NCBI GenBank assembly: GCA_005881495.1
Contig: VBHI01000072.1
Location: 1 to 24,598 of the forward strand
Length of the DNA: 24,598 nucleotides
Direction: 5' to 3'
Source: Chloroflexota bacterium
GTDB taxonomy: Bacteria; Chloroflexota; Ktedonobacteria; Ktedonobacterales; Ktedonobacteraceae
This document shows, piece after piece, positions 1-6,555 of this stretch. The stretch's first letter is position 1, and every line of letters begins with the position of its first letter. The notes beneath the pieces are model-generated. The model was given only the letters and a program-made list of their open reading frames with translations, was not told where the DNA came from and searched no databases. The position numbers were made by a program, and so were the translations under genes.

Positions 1-2
1 CA

Positions 3-164
3 AGATGCGGTTTACCCGTACTTTTGCTTGCAGGTACACCCGATATTGCAGGTCGTGACTATACTGGTGAGGGTCAACCTTTGTGGGATGCATTGCTGCA
101 AGCGGGAGCAAGAACAGTGGAATCGGTGGTAGAGGCCATGGATGTTGTGAAGCAACTCTCATAA
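3..164 (+). CDS. C-terminal end of an acyl-CoA synthetase (NDP-forming)-like protein, cut by window start
   Basis: An open frame enters from the window edge and stops with TAA at 162-164, giving 53 residues without a start. The piece reads as a beta strand (LPVLLLAG), a glycine-rich turn, then LWDALLQAGARTVESVVEAMDVV. This resembles the end of the CoA-ligase domain of ADP-forming acyl-CoA synthetases, where a loop of SHTGAL type is followed by a 'DA.FRQAGV.RV....EL.D.AK.L' helix pair. In those enzymes the loop histidine is phosphorylated; here the matching stretch reads DYTGEG, so the histidine seems absent. The match rests on a short pattern only, so another CoA-binding or Rossmann-like protein is possible. 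The next gene starts 186 bases later and is probably a separate unit. Confidence 0.4.
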   Translation, partial: RCGLPVLLLAGTPDIAGRDYTGEGQPLWDALLQAGARTVESVVEAMDVVKQLS

Positions 165-350
165 CAGCCACTCAACATGTTACCCTTGCGAACGATGTTT
201 CATGCGAGTATACTATTGCGAGTATCGTTTCCATTTTAGGTAGTACCTTAGAAAACGCCAGTCATGTTCCCTCTTCATAATGTGATCGCCAAATTGTAGG
301 TAGGCGGGGACCATTGTACTGCGTAAAACTCCACAGAGGTAGCATGCAGC
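165..350. other. Intergenic gap before the MoaD-like gene
   Basis: This 186-base gap has no convincing ORF on either strand. It holds a short direct repeat, GCGAGTAT twice about 14 bases apart (near 205-227). At its end is a ribosome-binding site (AGAGG, near 336) serving the ATG at 351. No clear terminator or sigma-70 promoter was seen. Confidence 0.4.
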
Positions 351-644
351 ATGAGTGACGAAGAGAGAGCAACTGTGACACTGCGTTTGCCTTCAACCTT
401 AAGTGCTTACAGTGGTGGCAAAAGCCAGATCCGGATGAAAGCAGACACTGTGGAGCAGCTTCTGGCGGCATTGGAGCGTCTACACCCATTAGTCTGGGAG
501 CGCCTCTGCACGCAAGAAGGTCATGTTCGCGAACACGTAAAAATCTTTGTTAACAACGAAATGATCACTGGTCCTAATGGCCTGCAAACCTCACTGAAAC
601 CCGGCCAGGAAATCATCGTGCTGCCCTCTACTGCGGGCTTCTGA
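351..644 (+). CDS. MoaD/ThiS-family ubiquitin-fold protein with atypical C-terminus
   Basis: This 97-residue protein has the layout of a MoaD/ThiS beta-grasp sulfur carrier: first strand VTLRLPSTLSAYSGG, a helix TVEQLLAALERLHP, the strand VKIFVNNEMI, and the end strand LKPGQEIIVLPSTAGF. Carriers of this family are activated by a ThiF/MoeB-type enzyme at a C-terminal Gly-Gly and hand sulfur to molybdopterin, thiamine, cysteine or tungstopterin synthesis. Here the last two residues are Gly-Phe, so the usual diglycine is missing. The ATG at 351 has an AGAGG site about 10 bases upstream. The MFS gene starts 6 bases after the stop, suggesting a two-gene operon. The fold call is good; sulfur-carrier activity is doubtful. 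No activating enzyme is nearby. Confidence 0.75.
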   Translation: MSDEERATVTLRLPSTLSAYSGGKSQIRMKADTVEQLLAALERLHPLVWERLCTQEGHVREHVKIFVNNEMITGPNGLQTSLKPGQEIIVLPSTAGF

Positions 645-650
645 AAAAAT

Positions 651-1892
651 TTGAATGCTCCTGTTCCAGCAAAGAGACCGGTAGGTTCATGGGCTGTACT
701 ACGAAACCGCAATTATGCATTGTTGTTCTGGGGACAACTTATCTCCTCTGCGGGCACGCAAATGCAGGTTGTAGCAGTTGCCTGGCAAGTCTACCTCCTC
801 ACCCATTCGGCCATTGCACTGGGCCTGATAGGGCTTATCCAGGCTATTCCACGTTTACTTTTCTCGCTTGTTGGAGGTGTTTTTGCCGATGTATTTGATC
901 GACGCAAAATGCTTCTTATGATCGAGATCACCCTGGCGGCGACATCAGCAGCGCTGGCGCTCTGTACCATTTTTCATGTAATCAACATGTTTATCATCTA
1001 TGCCGTAGTCCTGGTCGCTGCCAGTGTATCTGCTTTTGAATTTCCGACTCGCCAGTCTGTGATTCCCACGCTTGTGCCACGCGAACAGATGCCAGATGCT
1101 ATGTCCCTGAGTATGGTCATGATGCAACTGACCTTTATCATCGGCCCAACTCTGGGAGGCTTCGTCATCGCCTGGTCGGGCGTTGCGAATACGTACTGGA
1201 TCGATGTTATCTCGTACTTTGTCGTCATTGTCTCATTGCTCCTGATGACCATTCCCCGTGTTCCTGTCGAAAAAAGGGCCCAGGCGGGGGTAGGTGCACT
1301 GGTGGACGGAATGCGTTTCCTGCGTGCAAACCCGATCATCCTGGCTGTTCTCTCCCTGGACTTTTTCGCCACCTTCTTTGGTTCCCCTCGTGCTTTACTC
1401 CCATTGTATGCCAGCGATATTTTGCGTATCGGTCCACAAGGTTTAGGCTTACTGCTGGCGGCGACGCCTATTGGTGCGGTGTCGCTCACTCCTTTTACCG
1501 GGCGTATAGGCCGAATTTCGCGTCAGGGGCTGGGCATTGTGCTGGCGATTATTGGTTGGGGTATCTGTATCATCGCCTTTGGTTTATCAAGTGGACCGCT
1601 CTGGCTCGCAGTCCTCTTTCTGGCTGGCGCCGGGGCGGCTGATATGATCAGTATGATTCTGCGCGGCGTGGTGGTTCAACTAATCACCCCTGACGAATTT
1701 CGCGGGCGTATCAGTGCAGTCAATGCGATGTTTGTCATAGGTGGACCTATGTTAGGACAGTTCGAGTCGGGAGTAGTGGCAGGTATCGTTAGCCCACAAT
1801 TTTCTGTTGTAAGCGGAGGTGTTGCCTGTATCCTTGCAACGCTTGCTATTGCGGCCTGTGTTCCCGGACTTTTGCGCATCAAAATCAGATGA
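651..1892 (+). CDS. MFS transporter, EntS/MFS_3-type exporter
   Basis: This 413-residue, strongly hydrophobic protein has about 12 membrane segments. Near residues 75-90 is the loop 2-3 'motif A' variant GGVFADVFDRRKMLL, typical of the MFS_3 branch that includes enterobactin exporter EntS and many drug effluxers. The N-terminus (AVLRNRNYALLFWGQLISSAGTQMQ) is also typical. The start taken is TTG at 651, six bases after the previous stop. No Shine-Dalgarno is visible there, so translation is probably coupled to the MoaD-like gene. No ATG fits before the first membrane helix. The cargo is unknown: a siderophore, antibiotic or metabolite is possible, and sequence gives no way to choose. Confidence 0.85.
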   Translation: MNAPVPAKRPVGSWAVLRNRNYALLFWGQLISSAGTQMQVVAVAWQVYLLTHSAIALGLIGLIQAIPRLLFSLVGGVFADVFDRRKMLLMIEITLAATSAALALCTIFHVINMFIIYAVVLVAASVSAFEFPTRQSVIPTLVPREQMPDAMSLSMVMMQLTFIIGPTLGGFVIAWSGVANTYWIDVISYFVVIVSLLLMTIPRVPVEKRAQAGVGALVDGMRFLRANPIILAVLSLDFFATFFGSPRALLPLYASDILRIGPQGLGLLLAATPIGAVSLTPFTGRIGRISRQGLGIVLAIIGWGICIIAFGLSSGPLWLAVLFLAGAGAADMISMILRGVVVQLITPDEFRGRISAVNAMFVIGGPMLGQFESGVVAGIVSPQFSVVSGGVACILATLAIAACVPGLLRIKIR

Positions 1893-1933
1893 TGCCGGCA
1901 GGGTCAATGAAAATAGCTTTGAGCCATTTCGTC

Positions 1934-1962
1934 TTGACTCACCGTCTCTGTAGCGTTATTAT
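1934..1962 (+). promoter_or_regulatory. Sigma-70-type promoter after the MFS gene
   Basis: TTGACT (1934-1939) is followed after exactly 17 bases by TATTAT (1957-1962). It lies 42 bases upstream of a small start codon pair at 2005/2008, so it fits as the promoter of the small membrane-protein remnant. It could also contribute to the zinc protein at 2429. Confidence 0.5.
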
Positions 1963-2004
1963 TAATTTACGATCAAACGTTACTGACGGGATAAAATTGA
2001 TTCT

Positions 2005-2175
2005 ATGATGAAGAAACTGCGTGGGCGTAACCTGGCACACCCGGGTTGTCTCATTGGCATAACAGTGGGCATGACGCTTGGTGTTGGGTAGTTGGTAATC
2101 GTCTATCCTCGAAGTTTCCTGCCCTGGAGGAAGAGACGCAACCTGCTTCACCTCCTAATCAATCGGCACCCTAGC
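2005..2175 (+). pseudogene. Frameshifted small single-pass membrane protein (remnant)
   Basis: ATG ATG at 2005/2008 opens a 28-codon frame, MMKKLRGRNLAHPGCLIGIT and then VGMTLGVG, ending with TAG at 2089-2091. This is a basic N-terminus followed by the start of a membrane helix. In another frame from 2091 a plausible tail continues (VGNRLSSKFPALEEETQPAS, then PPNQSAP) and ends with TAG near 2175. Joined by a one-base frame change the two halves give a protein of about 55 residues with one membrane segment and an acidic, proline-rich tail. Intact relatives may be longer, which would mean a deletion as well. A good promoter lies upstream; the ribosome site is weak (ACGGGA, 13 bases away). No function is recognised. 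Confidence 0.4.
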
Positions 2176-2428
2176 GATTTTCGTGAAAATATGGTATATT
2201 CTATTGTACATCGGCAATGTATAAGATGTATTACACTATTCGCCTTGATTTGCCGATAAGTGGAGCAAAGCAGCTCCCAGGCGATGATGCGTGTTCTTGT
2301 AGTGCCGTATCACCGTGGATTCTTCGATGCTGCTGACCACCAGATACGGGTTTCCCCTTCTGTGCTGTCTTTAGTCTTGTTTGTGATGAAAAGTTGCACT
2401 TTTCCAGCACGAACCAGGAGGATACCTC
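2176..2428. other. Intergenic stretch before the zinc protein
   Basis: This 253-base stretch has no gene I can support. It starts with an AT-rich segment (near 2180-2235) with several TATATT/TGTATAA-like hexamers and short TGTA...TACA symmetries that could carry a promoter, but no clean -35/-10 pair stands out. The strong ribosome-binding site of the next gene lies at its 3' end. Confidence 0.35.
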
Positions 2429-2659
2429 ATGTCTATGAACGAATTTCTGCGACCGATCTCTGTTGACTCTGCGCCGCGTGGTAGCCGTTGTGAGTGGTGT
2501 GGAGAACCAGCCGAGCAACAACTGACTGCTATTGGTGGAAGCCATCACAATGAAAGTGGGCTTTTTTGTCGCCCCTGTGGTGAACAATTTTCTCTTGCCG
2601 TTATTGCGAACTCTGTACGAATGACCGCACCGCCCGAGACAAAATTTGACTCTCGCTAA
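2429..2659 (+). CDS. Small four-cysteine zinc-ribbon-like protein
   Basis: This 76-residue protein has two CxxC pairs, C21-x2-C24 and C47-x2-C50, spaced like a zinc ribbon or treble clef, followed by a short helix (EQFSLAVIANSV). Tetrahedral Zn binding by the four cysteines is the natural reading. No catalytic domain is attached, so a structural or regulatory role (adaptor, nucleic-acid or protein binding) is likely but unproven. The start is firm: AGGAGG at 2416-2421 sits 7 bases before the ATG. An earlier overlapping frame (2260-2466) lacks such a site and is rejected. The gene converges on korB with a shared hairpin terminator between them. Confidence 0.7.
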   Translation: MSMNEFLRPISVDSAPRGSRCEWCGEPAEQQLTAIGGSHHNESGLFCRPCGEQFSLAVIANSVRMTAPPETKFDSR

Positions 2660-2690
2660 TGTACCGCCAATGAAGACAAGGTACATATAA

Positions 2691-2742
2691 AAAGCGGGTA
2701 ATTACAAGAAATGTGATGATATTGCTTGTAATTACCCGCTTT
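2691..2742. terminator. Perfect 18-bp inverted-repeat terminator between convergent genes
   Basis: The left arm (2691-2708, AAAGCGGGTAATTACAAG) and the right arm (2725-2742) are exact reverse complements around a 16-base loop. Read on the minus strand the stem is followed by a T run (TTTATATG), so it should terminate the korA-korB transcript efficiently. Read on the plus strand the downstream sequence is less T-rich but the hairpin still ends the zinc-protein transcript region. Confidence 0.85.
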
Positions 2743-2766
2743 GCTCTCTATGTTCTACAATTTGAG

Positions 2767-3612
2767 TCAAGCGTACCGTGACATATACTTGTCGATATCG
2801 AACTCATGTGACCGTTGGGATAATTCCTGCGCTGCTTGATCCATCGTAGGGCGATCCACCTGGTAGAAGATGCCCATATATTGCTTTTCGGTATTCATCG
2901 CTAACGCCAACGCCTTCAGGGAGTCACTGGCATCGTGATCCGATGGTATAGGAGTGACCGATGCATCCCAGGCATCAAATGTATTATAGAACGTTGGGCA
3001 TGGGCTAAGTGCATGGATGAACGAAAACCCACGGTGAGTAATACCCTGCTCAATTAATACAGCCAGTTCCTTAGGTTTTGCTGAATAGCCTCGAGCCACG
3101 AAACTGACATTCAAGGTGAGCGCGGTTGCTATTGGGTTGAACGACGAAGCCATCTGTCCGTAGGGTGTCGACTTGGTGACATGACCATGGGGTGATGTCG
3201 GAGAGGTCTGGCCTTTTGTTAAACCGTAGGTTTCATTGTCCATCACAACAACTGTGATATCAATATTCCGCAGGGCGGCGTGAACGAGATGACCGGCACC
3301 GATGCTAAAGAAATCACCGTCACCACCCACCGCTACAACTGTCAGGTCAGGGCGGGCCATCTTCAATCCCTGCGCGACAGGTAAGGCTCGTCCATGAACG
3401 CTATGAAAGCCAAAGGTTTTGATGAAATGCGGAAAGCGGCTGGAACAGCCAATCCCTGATACCACCACCGTTTGATCCGTTGACAATTTGAGATTAGCCA
3501 GACCACGATAGGCGGCGTTCAATACACCAAAATCGCCGCACCCTGGACACCAGGTTGGCTTCACTTCACTTTTATAATCTTTTGGCGTAAGATTTACAGG
3601 TGTCTGTAGCAA
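2767..3612 (-). CDS. korB: 2-oxoacid:ferredoxin oxidoreductase, beta subunit
   Basis: This is the TPP-binding beta subunit of a 2-oxoglutarate-type (or broader 2-oxoacid) ferredoxin oxidoreductase, which decarboxylates a 2-oxoacid to its acyl-CoA and reduces ferredoxin in the cytoplasm. The 281 residues match the family length. The N-terminal WCPGCGDFG carries C22 and C25 that help hold the [4Fe-4S] cluster. The TPP/Mg motif is GDGD at 97-100 followed by N126, with MDNETYGLTKGQTSPTS typical of KorB. The gene starts 2 bases after the korA stop, so the two are translated together. Whether the substrate is 2-oxoglutarate or another oxoacid cannot be settled here. Confidence 0.93.
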   Translation of the reverse strand: MLQTPVNLTPKDYKSEVKPTWCPGCGDFGVLNAAYRGLANLKLSTDQTVVVSGIGCSSRFPHFIKTFGFHSVHGRALPVAQGLKMARPDLTVVAVGGDGDFFSIGAGHLVHAALRNIDITVVVMDNETYGLTKGQTSPTSPHGHVTKSTPYGQMASSFNPIATALTLNVSFVARGYSAKPKELAVLIEQGITHRGFSFIHALSPCPTFYNTFDAWDASVTPIPSDHDASDSLKALALAMNTEKQYMGIFYQVDRPTMDQAAQELSQRSHEFDIDKYMSRYA

Positions 3613-3614
3613 GA

Positions 3615-5357
3615 TTAACTAACCTCCTCGATTGCCCGCAGGATTTCACCAGCGGTGAACGGGATACCGCCAAACTTGTTCACTCGAATAGCCTGTAGCC
3701 CATATTTTGCGCCCAGTAAATTAGCCAGCTGGCCGGTGTAGTTGCACTCGGGAACGATCACTTTCTTCACTGAACGGATGAAATCTCGAATTGTCCGATT
3801 AGGTAAGGGCGAAAGAATCTTTGGGTGGAGAGAAGCTACTTTATAGCCGTTTGCGCGTGCGCGATCAACAGCCTCTTGAATAGTTCCCTCCGTCGACCCC
3901 CAGCCAATAATGCCAATTGTCGCATCCGCGTCTCCATAGCGCTGCGGTTTGGGCAGTTCTTCTGCGGCAGTGTCGAGCTTGCGGAAACGCTTCTCCATCA
4001 TTGCCATATGGTCTTCCGGTTCATAGTCGGGATGCCCATACTCATCATGTTCCAGCCCGGTAGCTACATAAGCCATAGCGCCAGGGCCGGGAGCGCTAAT
4101 AGGGGAGATACCACTTTCAGTATACGCATAGCGAGAGTAGCTGTGCGCTGCCTGGGTGGCTCCATTGACAGATGCGCCGTTGGATTCAATTTTGACGCGT
4201 TCCTCGATCTCCATAGGTTTGAATGCGCTGCGATCAACGCTTTCCACGCGAGCGGTCAAAGACTGATCGGTGAGAAAGATCACCGGCATCTGGTAGCGTT
4301 CGGCCATATTGAAGGCTGTAATGATCAGGCTGTAACAATCGGCTACATTGGCCGGTGCGATGATCATGCGCGGCGTATCCCCATGGCTCGCGTTAAGGGC
4401 AAAACTCAGATCTGACTGTTCCATCTTTGTGGGCATGCCTGTGCTGGGACCGGCACGTTGTGCGTCCACAATGACTGCAGGAAGCTCTGCCATCGAAGCA
4501 TAGCCGATCAATTCGGTCATCAAAGAAAAGCCGGGTCCGGAGGTAGCGGTCATGGAACGAACGCCGCCGAATGATGCGCCCAAGACAGAAGCCAGGGCAG
4601 CAATCTCATCTTCTGCCTGCATAAAGGTTCCGCCTACCTGGGGTAATTCTTTTGCCAGTCCTTCCATAATATCGCTTGCGGGAGTAATCGGATATCCTGC
4701 GAAGAAGCCGCATTTTGCCGCTAAGGCGCCCGCTACCACGGCCTGGTTGCCGTTGAGCACAACACGATCAGCCTTTTCTACAGGACCTAGCTTGAACGGG
4801 TCACGTTTGTATAATTGCTGAGTGACATACTTCATGGCGATCTCCAGGGCCAGCATATTCTTTTCCATCAAAACAGGATTTGCTTTGCGTGACCTGGAGA
4901 GTTTGGACTCTACTACCTGGACAAGTGCCTCTAAGGGTGGACCAAACAGGGCCGAGATAGCCCCAATCACAATCATATTTTTGGTCTGGAAGAGCTGTAC
5001 TTCTTTGCGGGCCAACTCATTGAAAGGGATGGCATAGGCAATGAAGTCGCCGGCGTCAGGTGTAAAGTCGGCGGGATCATAAACCAACACACCACCATGA
5101 CGCAGGTCGCTAATGTTTCGATCATATGCCTCTTTATTCAGGCACACGAGCACATCAGGATAGTCACCCATGGACTTGATTGGTTGGTCGCCTAAACGCA
5201 CCTGGAACATACAAGGTCCACCAAGGATTTCGGCAGGAAAGGTGCGGAAGGTATACACATGATACCCCCAGCGGGCGGCTCCCAGGGCTATTAAGTCACC
5301 ACCGGAGATAGTTCCTTCGCCCGATTCACCGCCAATACGAATAGTTATTTCATTCAT
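3615..5357 (-). CDS. korA: 2-oxoacid:ferredoxin oxidoreductase, fused gamma-alpha subunit
   Basis: This is the partner of KorB. The 580 residues combine the gamma domain (about 1-185; starts IRIGGESGEGTISGGD, which binds CoA in homologues) with the alpha pyrimidine-binding domain (about 200-570; GYPITPASDIMEGLAKELP, then QAEDEIAALASVLGASFGG and TSGPGFSLMTELIGYASMAE). This gamma-alpha fusion is the usual form in aerobic and facultative bacteria. The start ATG at 5357 is preceded by a G-rich site (AGGGGG about 12 bases upstream). It is first in the two-gene operon, with a leader of some 320 bases if the candidate promoter near 5683 is right. A partly palindromic hairpin lies just upstream (5390-5420). 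Confidence 0.93.
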   Translation of the reverse strand: MNEITIRIGGESGEGTISGGDLIALGAARWGYHVYTFRTFPAEILGGPCMFQVRLGDQPIKSMGDYPDVLVCLNKEAYDRNISDLRHGGVLVYDPADFTPDAGDFIAYAIPFNELARKEVQLFQTKNMIVIGAISALFGPPLEALVQVVESKLSRSRKANPVLMEKNMLALEIAMKYVTQQLYKRDPFKLGPVEKADRVVLNGNQAVVAGALAAKCGFFAGYPITPASDIMEGLAKELPQVGGTFMQAEDEIAALASVLGASFGGVRSMTATSGPGFSLMTELIGYASMAELPAVIVDAQRAGPSTGMPTKMEQSDLSFALNASHGDTPRMIIAPANVADCYSLIITAFNMAERYQMPVIFLTDQSLTARVESVDRSAFKPMEIEERVKIESNGASVNGATQAAHSYSRYAYTESGISPISAPGPGAMAYVATGLEHDEYGHPDYEPEDHMAMMEKRFRKLDTAAEELPKPQRYGDADATIGIIGWGSTEGTIQEAVDRARANGYKVASLHPKILSPLPNRTIRDFIRSVKKVIVPECNYTGQLANLLGAKYGLQAIRVNKFGGIPFTAGEILRAIEEVS

Positions 5358-5389
5358 CGTTGAACGCCCCCTGAATGGGAAAAATTTTT

Positions 5390-5420
5390 GACCGCGCCAT
5401 TTTCAACGTATGGCGCGGCC
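5390..5420. repeat. Inverted repeat in the kor leader (possible attenuator or operator)
   Basis: CCGCGCCAT (5392-5400) and ATGGCGCGG (5410-5418) are exact complements around a 9-base loop, and pairing resumes after one mismatch. In the transcript of korA this GC-rich hairpin sits about 33 bases before the start codon and is followed by TCAAAAATTTTT. It could act as an attenuator, an mRNA-stability hairpin or a protein-binding palindrome. Confidence 0.5.
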
Positions 5421-5840
5421 CTAAAGTAGCGGGTCTCGATATCTTTGATACATTATTACAAGAAGCAACTGTACATTTAACCGGATGAACCGAGAAATAT
5501 ACAATGGAAGTTTGTGTTCTTCTACCACTTGCCACACAACAGTGAAACATGGATACTGAGCCTGTCGTCTTTCTGTCTGCGATTGTTTCCTGACTGCCCG
5601 TTACTTGTACTGCGTCGACATATTGTCTGTTCCAACCAACAAAAAGCGGAACAAGACTCTACATAAAAACTGCTGTTATTATATCACACTTCATCTCTTT
5701 TGGAGAACGAAAGAAGATAAAATTGGAAATTAAGCGTAAATTCGCCAGGGAATAGATAGCCATAACTTAACCTATCTCTAAAGCTATTACACGTCAGGGT
5801 TACAGCAACTTTTGCTGAATGAAAGTCTGGAATTACCCTC
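5421..5840. other. Divergent intergenic region between korA and the tRNA
   Basis: This is about 420 bases without a supported gene. The only longer minus-strand frame (5350-5550) overlaps the korA start and has no ribosome site or recognisable protein. A candidate extended -10 (TGA TATAAT on the minus strand, 5678-5686) could drive kor transcription; its -35 (TCTCCA) is weak. I see no known riboswitch pattern. Confidence 0.35.
5678..5706 (-). promoter_or_regulatory. Candidate extended -10 promoter for korA-korB
   Basis: On the minus strand TGATATAAT gives a perfect -10 (5678-5683) with the TG extension. The -35 position 17 bases upstream reads TCTCCA, only three of six matches. An extended -10 can tolerate that, but the placement is tentative and implies a leader of about 320 bases. 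Confidence 0.35.
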
Positions 5841-5869
5841 TTCACAGGAGGTGGGAGGTGTGCTATAAT
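5841..5869 (+). promoter_or_regulatory. Strong promoter of the intron-containing tRNA gene
   Basis: TTCACA (5841-5846), 17 bases, TATAAT (5864-5869), with TGC directly before the -10 (extended -10). The first tRNA base is 12 bases after the -10 box, as expected for a tRNA transcript with a very short 5' leader. The preserved promoter argues that the gene is still transcribed. Confidence 0.75.
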
Positions 5870-5918
5870 GCATTCCGCGAGGGCCCATAGCTCAGTGGTT
5901 AGAGCAGTCGGCTCATAA

Positions 5919-6519
5919 AAAATGCGCCCATGTGCTCTTAAAACTCTTACTGCGTGAGTGCAGTGTCATTGAAGCGAATGTGACTAAAGCGCAACCTTAC
6001 CCGACTTCTGAAAGGAATAGGGAACAATAGCATGGTTGTTAAAAGTCTGGCAACTTGAGACGAGATGCCAGGCAGCTAGGCCGAACATGGTTAAAGCTGG
6101 ATTGCCTGAACCTCAGTTGTTTACAGCCTGACAGACTATTTGGCAGGTCGCTGTACTACAGGGTCAATGGCCGTGGTTATGAGGGCTGTTGAACGCTTTC
6201 CCTGTGATATTCGCCAAGAGCGAGTGAAACAACGAACGAGGAACCTACATTCGGACCAGAGTTTTAAGGGAACTTGGGGATCGCCTAAACGTCAAATGAC
6301 GCATGGCGACGGAGTGTCCATAGTACTCAAATGATCGGGGCAATGCCCGGTACACGGGGAAGGGACACAGGTAACGAAATCGAATGAGGAAAGCTCGAAC
6401 GCTTTCCCCATGTGAAAGTAGTTACTGGAGAGCCGTGTGCATTGAAAGGTGCATGCACGGTTCGGGGAGAACGTAGTTAGAAGCCTATCGAAAGGTAACG
6501 CGCTGACTATCTACTCTAC
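5919..6519 (+). mobile_element. ORF-less group II intron inserted in the tRNA anticodon arm
   Basis: About 600 bases separate the two tRNA exons exactly after the anticodon loop. The 3' part has a complete domain V (6430-6463), followed by a domain VI hairpin and a 3' end CTCTAC with the required AY. Upstream lie domain I-III-like sequences and a short domain IV hairpin (CGGGGCAATGCCCG near 6336) with no reverse transcriptase, so the intron needs a maturase in trans. Candidate EBS1, TTATGAG at 6177-6183, is the exact complement of exon bases CTCATAA (5912-5918). Candidate EBS2, CCGACT at 6001-6006, complements AGTCGG (5906-5911), though EBS1 and EBS2 are further apart than usual. Odd: the expected GTGCG start reads ATGCG at 5922, preceded by three extra As. 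Confidence 0.8.
6430..6463 (+). ncRNA. Group II intron domain V
   Basis: This 34-nt hairpin has all hallmarks of domain V: lower stem GAGCCGTG with CACGGTTC including the catalytic AGC triad (6431-6433), a two-base bulge TG (6454-6455) on the 3' side, upper stem TGCATT with GGTGCA, and a GAAA tetraloop (6444-6447). Every position pairs as expected, so the catalytic core is undamaged. Confidence 0.92.
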
Positions 6520-6555
6520 CTGATTGGTCGCTGGTTCGACCCCAGCTGGGCCCAT

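Larger units (their letters stand above)
5881..6554 (+). tRNA. tRNA with CAT anticodon (probably tRNA-Ile2), split by a group II intron
   Basis: Exon 1 is 5881-5918 and exon 2 is 6520-6554. Together they fold as a full cloverleaf: acceptor GGGCCCA/TGGGCCC (5881-5887 with 6547-6553), D stem GCTC/GAGC, anticodon stem GTCGG (5907-5911) with CTGAT (6520-6524), loop CTCATAA with anticodon CAT at 5914-5916, variable TGGTC, T stem GCTGG/CCAGC with loop TTCGACC, and A73 at 6554. CCA is not encoded. CAT could mean elongator Met, initiator Met or Ile2. C4-G69 and C5-G68 in the acceptor stem, and the close match of D arm and T arm to E. coli ileX, favour Ile2, where TilS turns C34 into lysidine so the tRNA reads AUA. 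Function requires removal of the intron. Confidence 0.8.

Noticed and set aside
83..280. 65-codon plus-strand ORF near the window start
   Set aside because: It lies out of frame over the end of the acyl-CoA-synthetase-like gene and the gap, with no ribosome site and no recognisable protein.
1939..2151. 70-codon minus-strand ORF
   Set aside because: It is antisense to the better supported promoter and small membrane-protein frame; composition is not protein-like.
6140..6334. 64-codon ORF inside the intron as a possible maturase
   Set aside because: Far too short, no reverse-transcriptase motif, and it covers conserved RNA domains I-III of the intron.
5919..6519. Group I intron, as known in tRNA-Ile(CAU) of Azoarcus
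   Set aside because: The domain V hairpin with AGC triad, GAAA loop and two-base bulge is specific for group II; no P7/G-site elements were seen.
5881..6554. Elongator tRNA-Met
   Set aside because: Not excluded, but C4-G69, C5-G68 and the arm sequences fit tRNA-Ile2 better, so Met is second choice.
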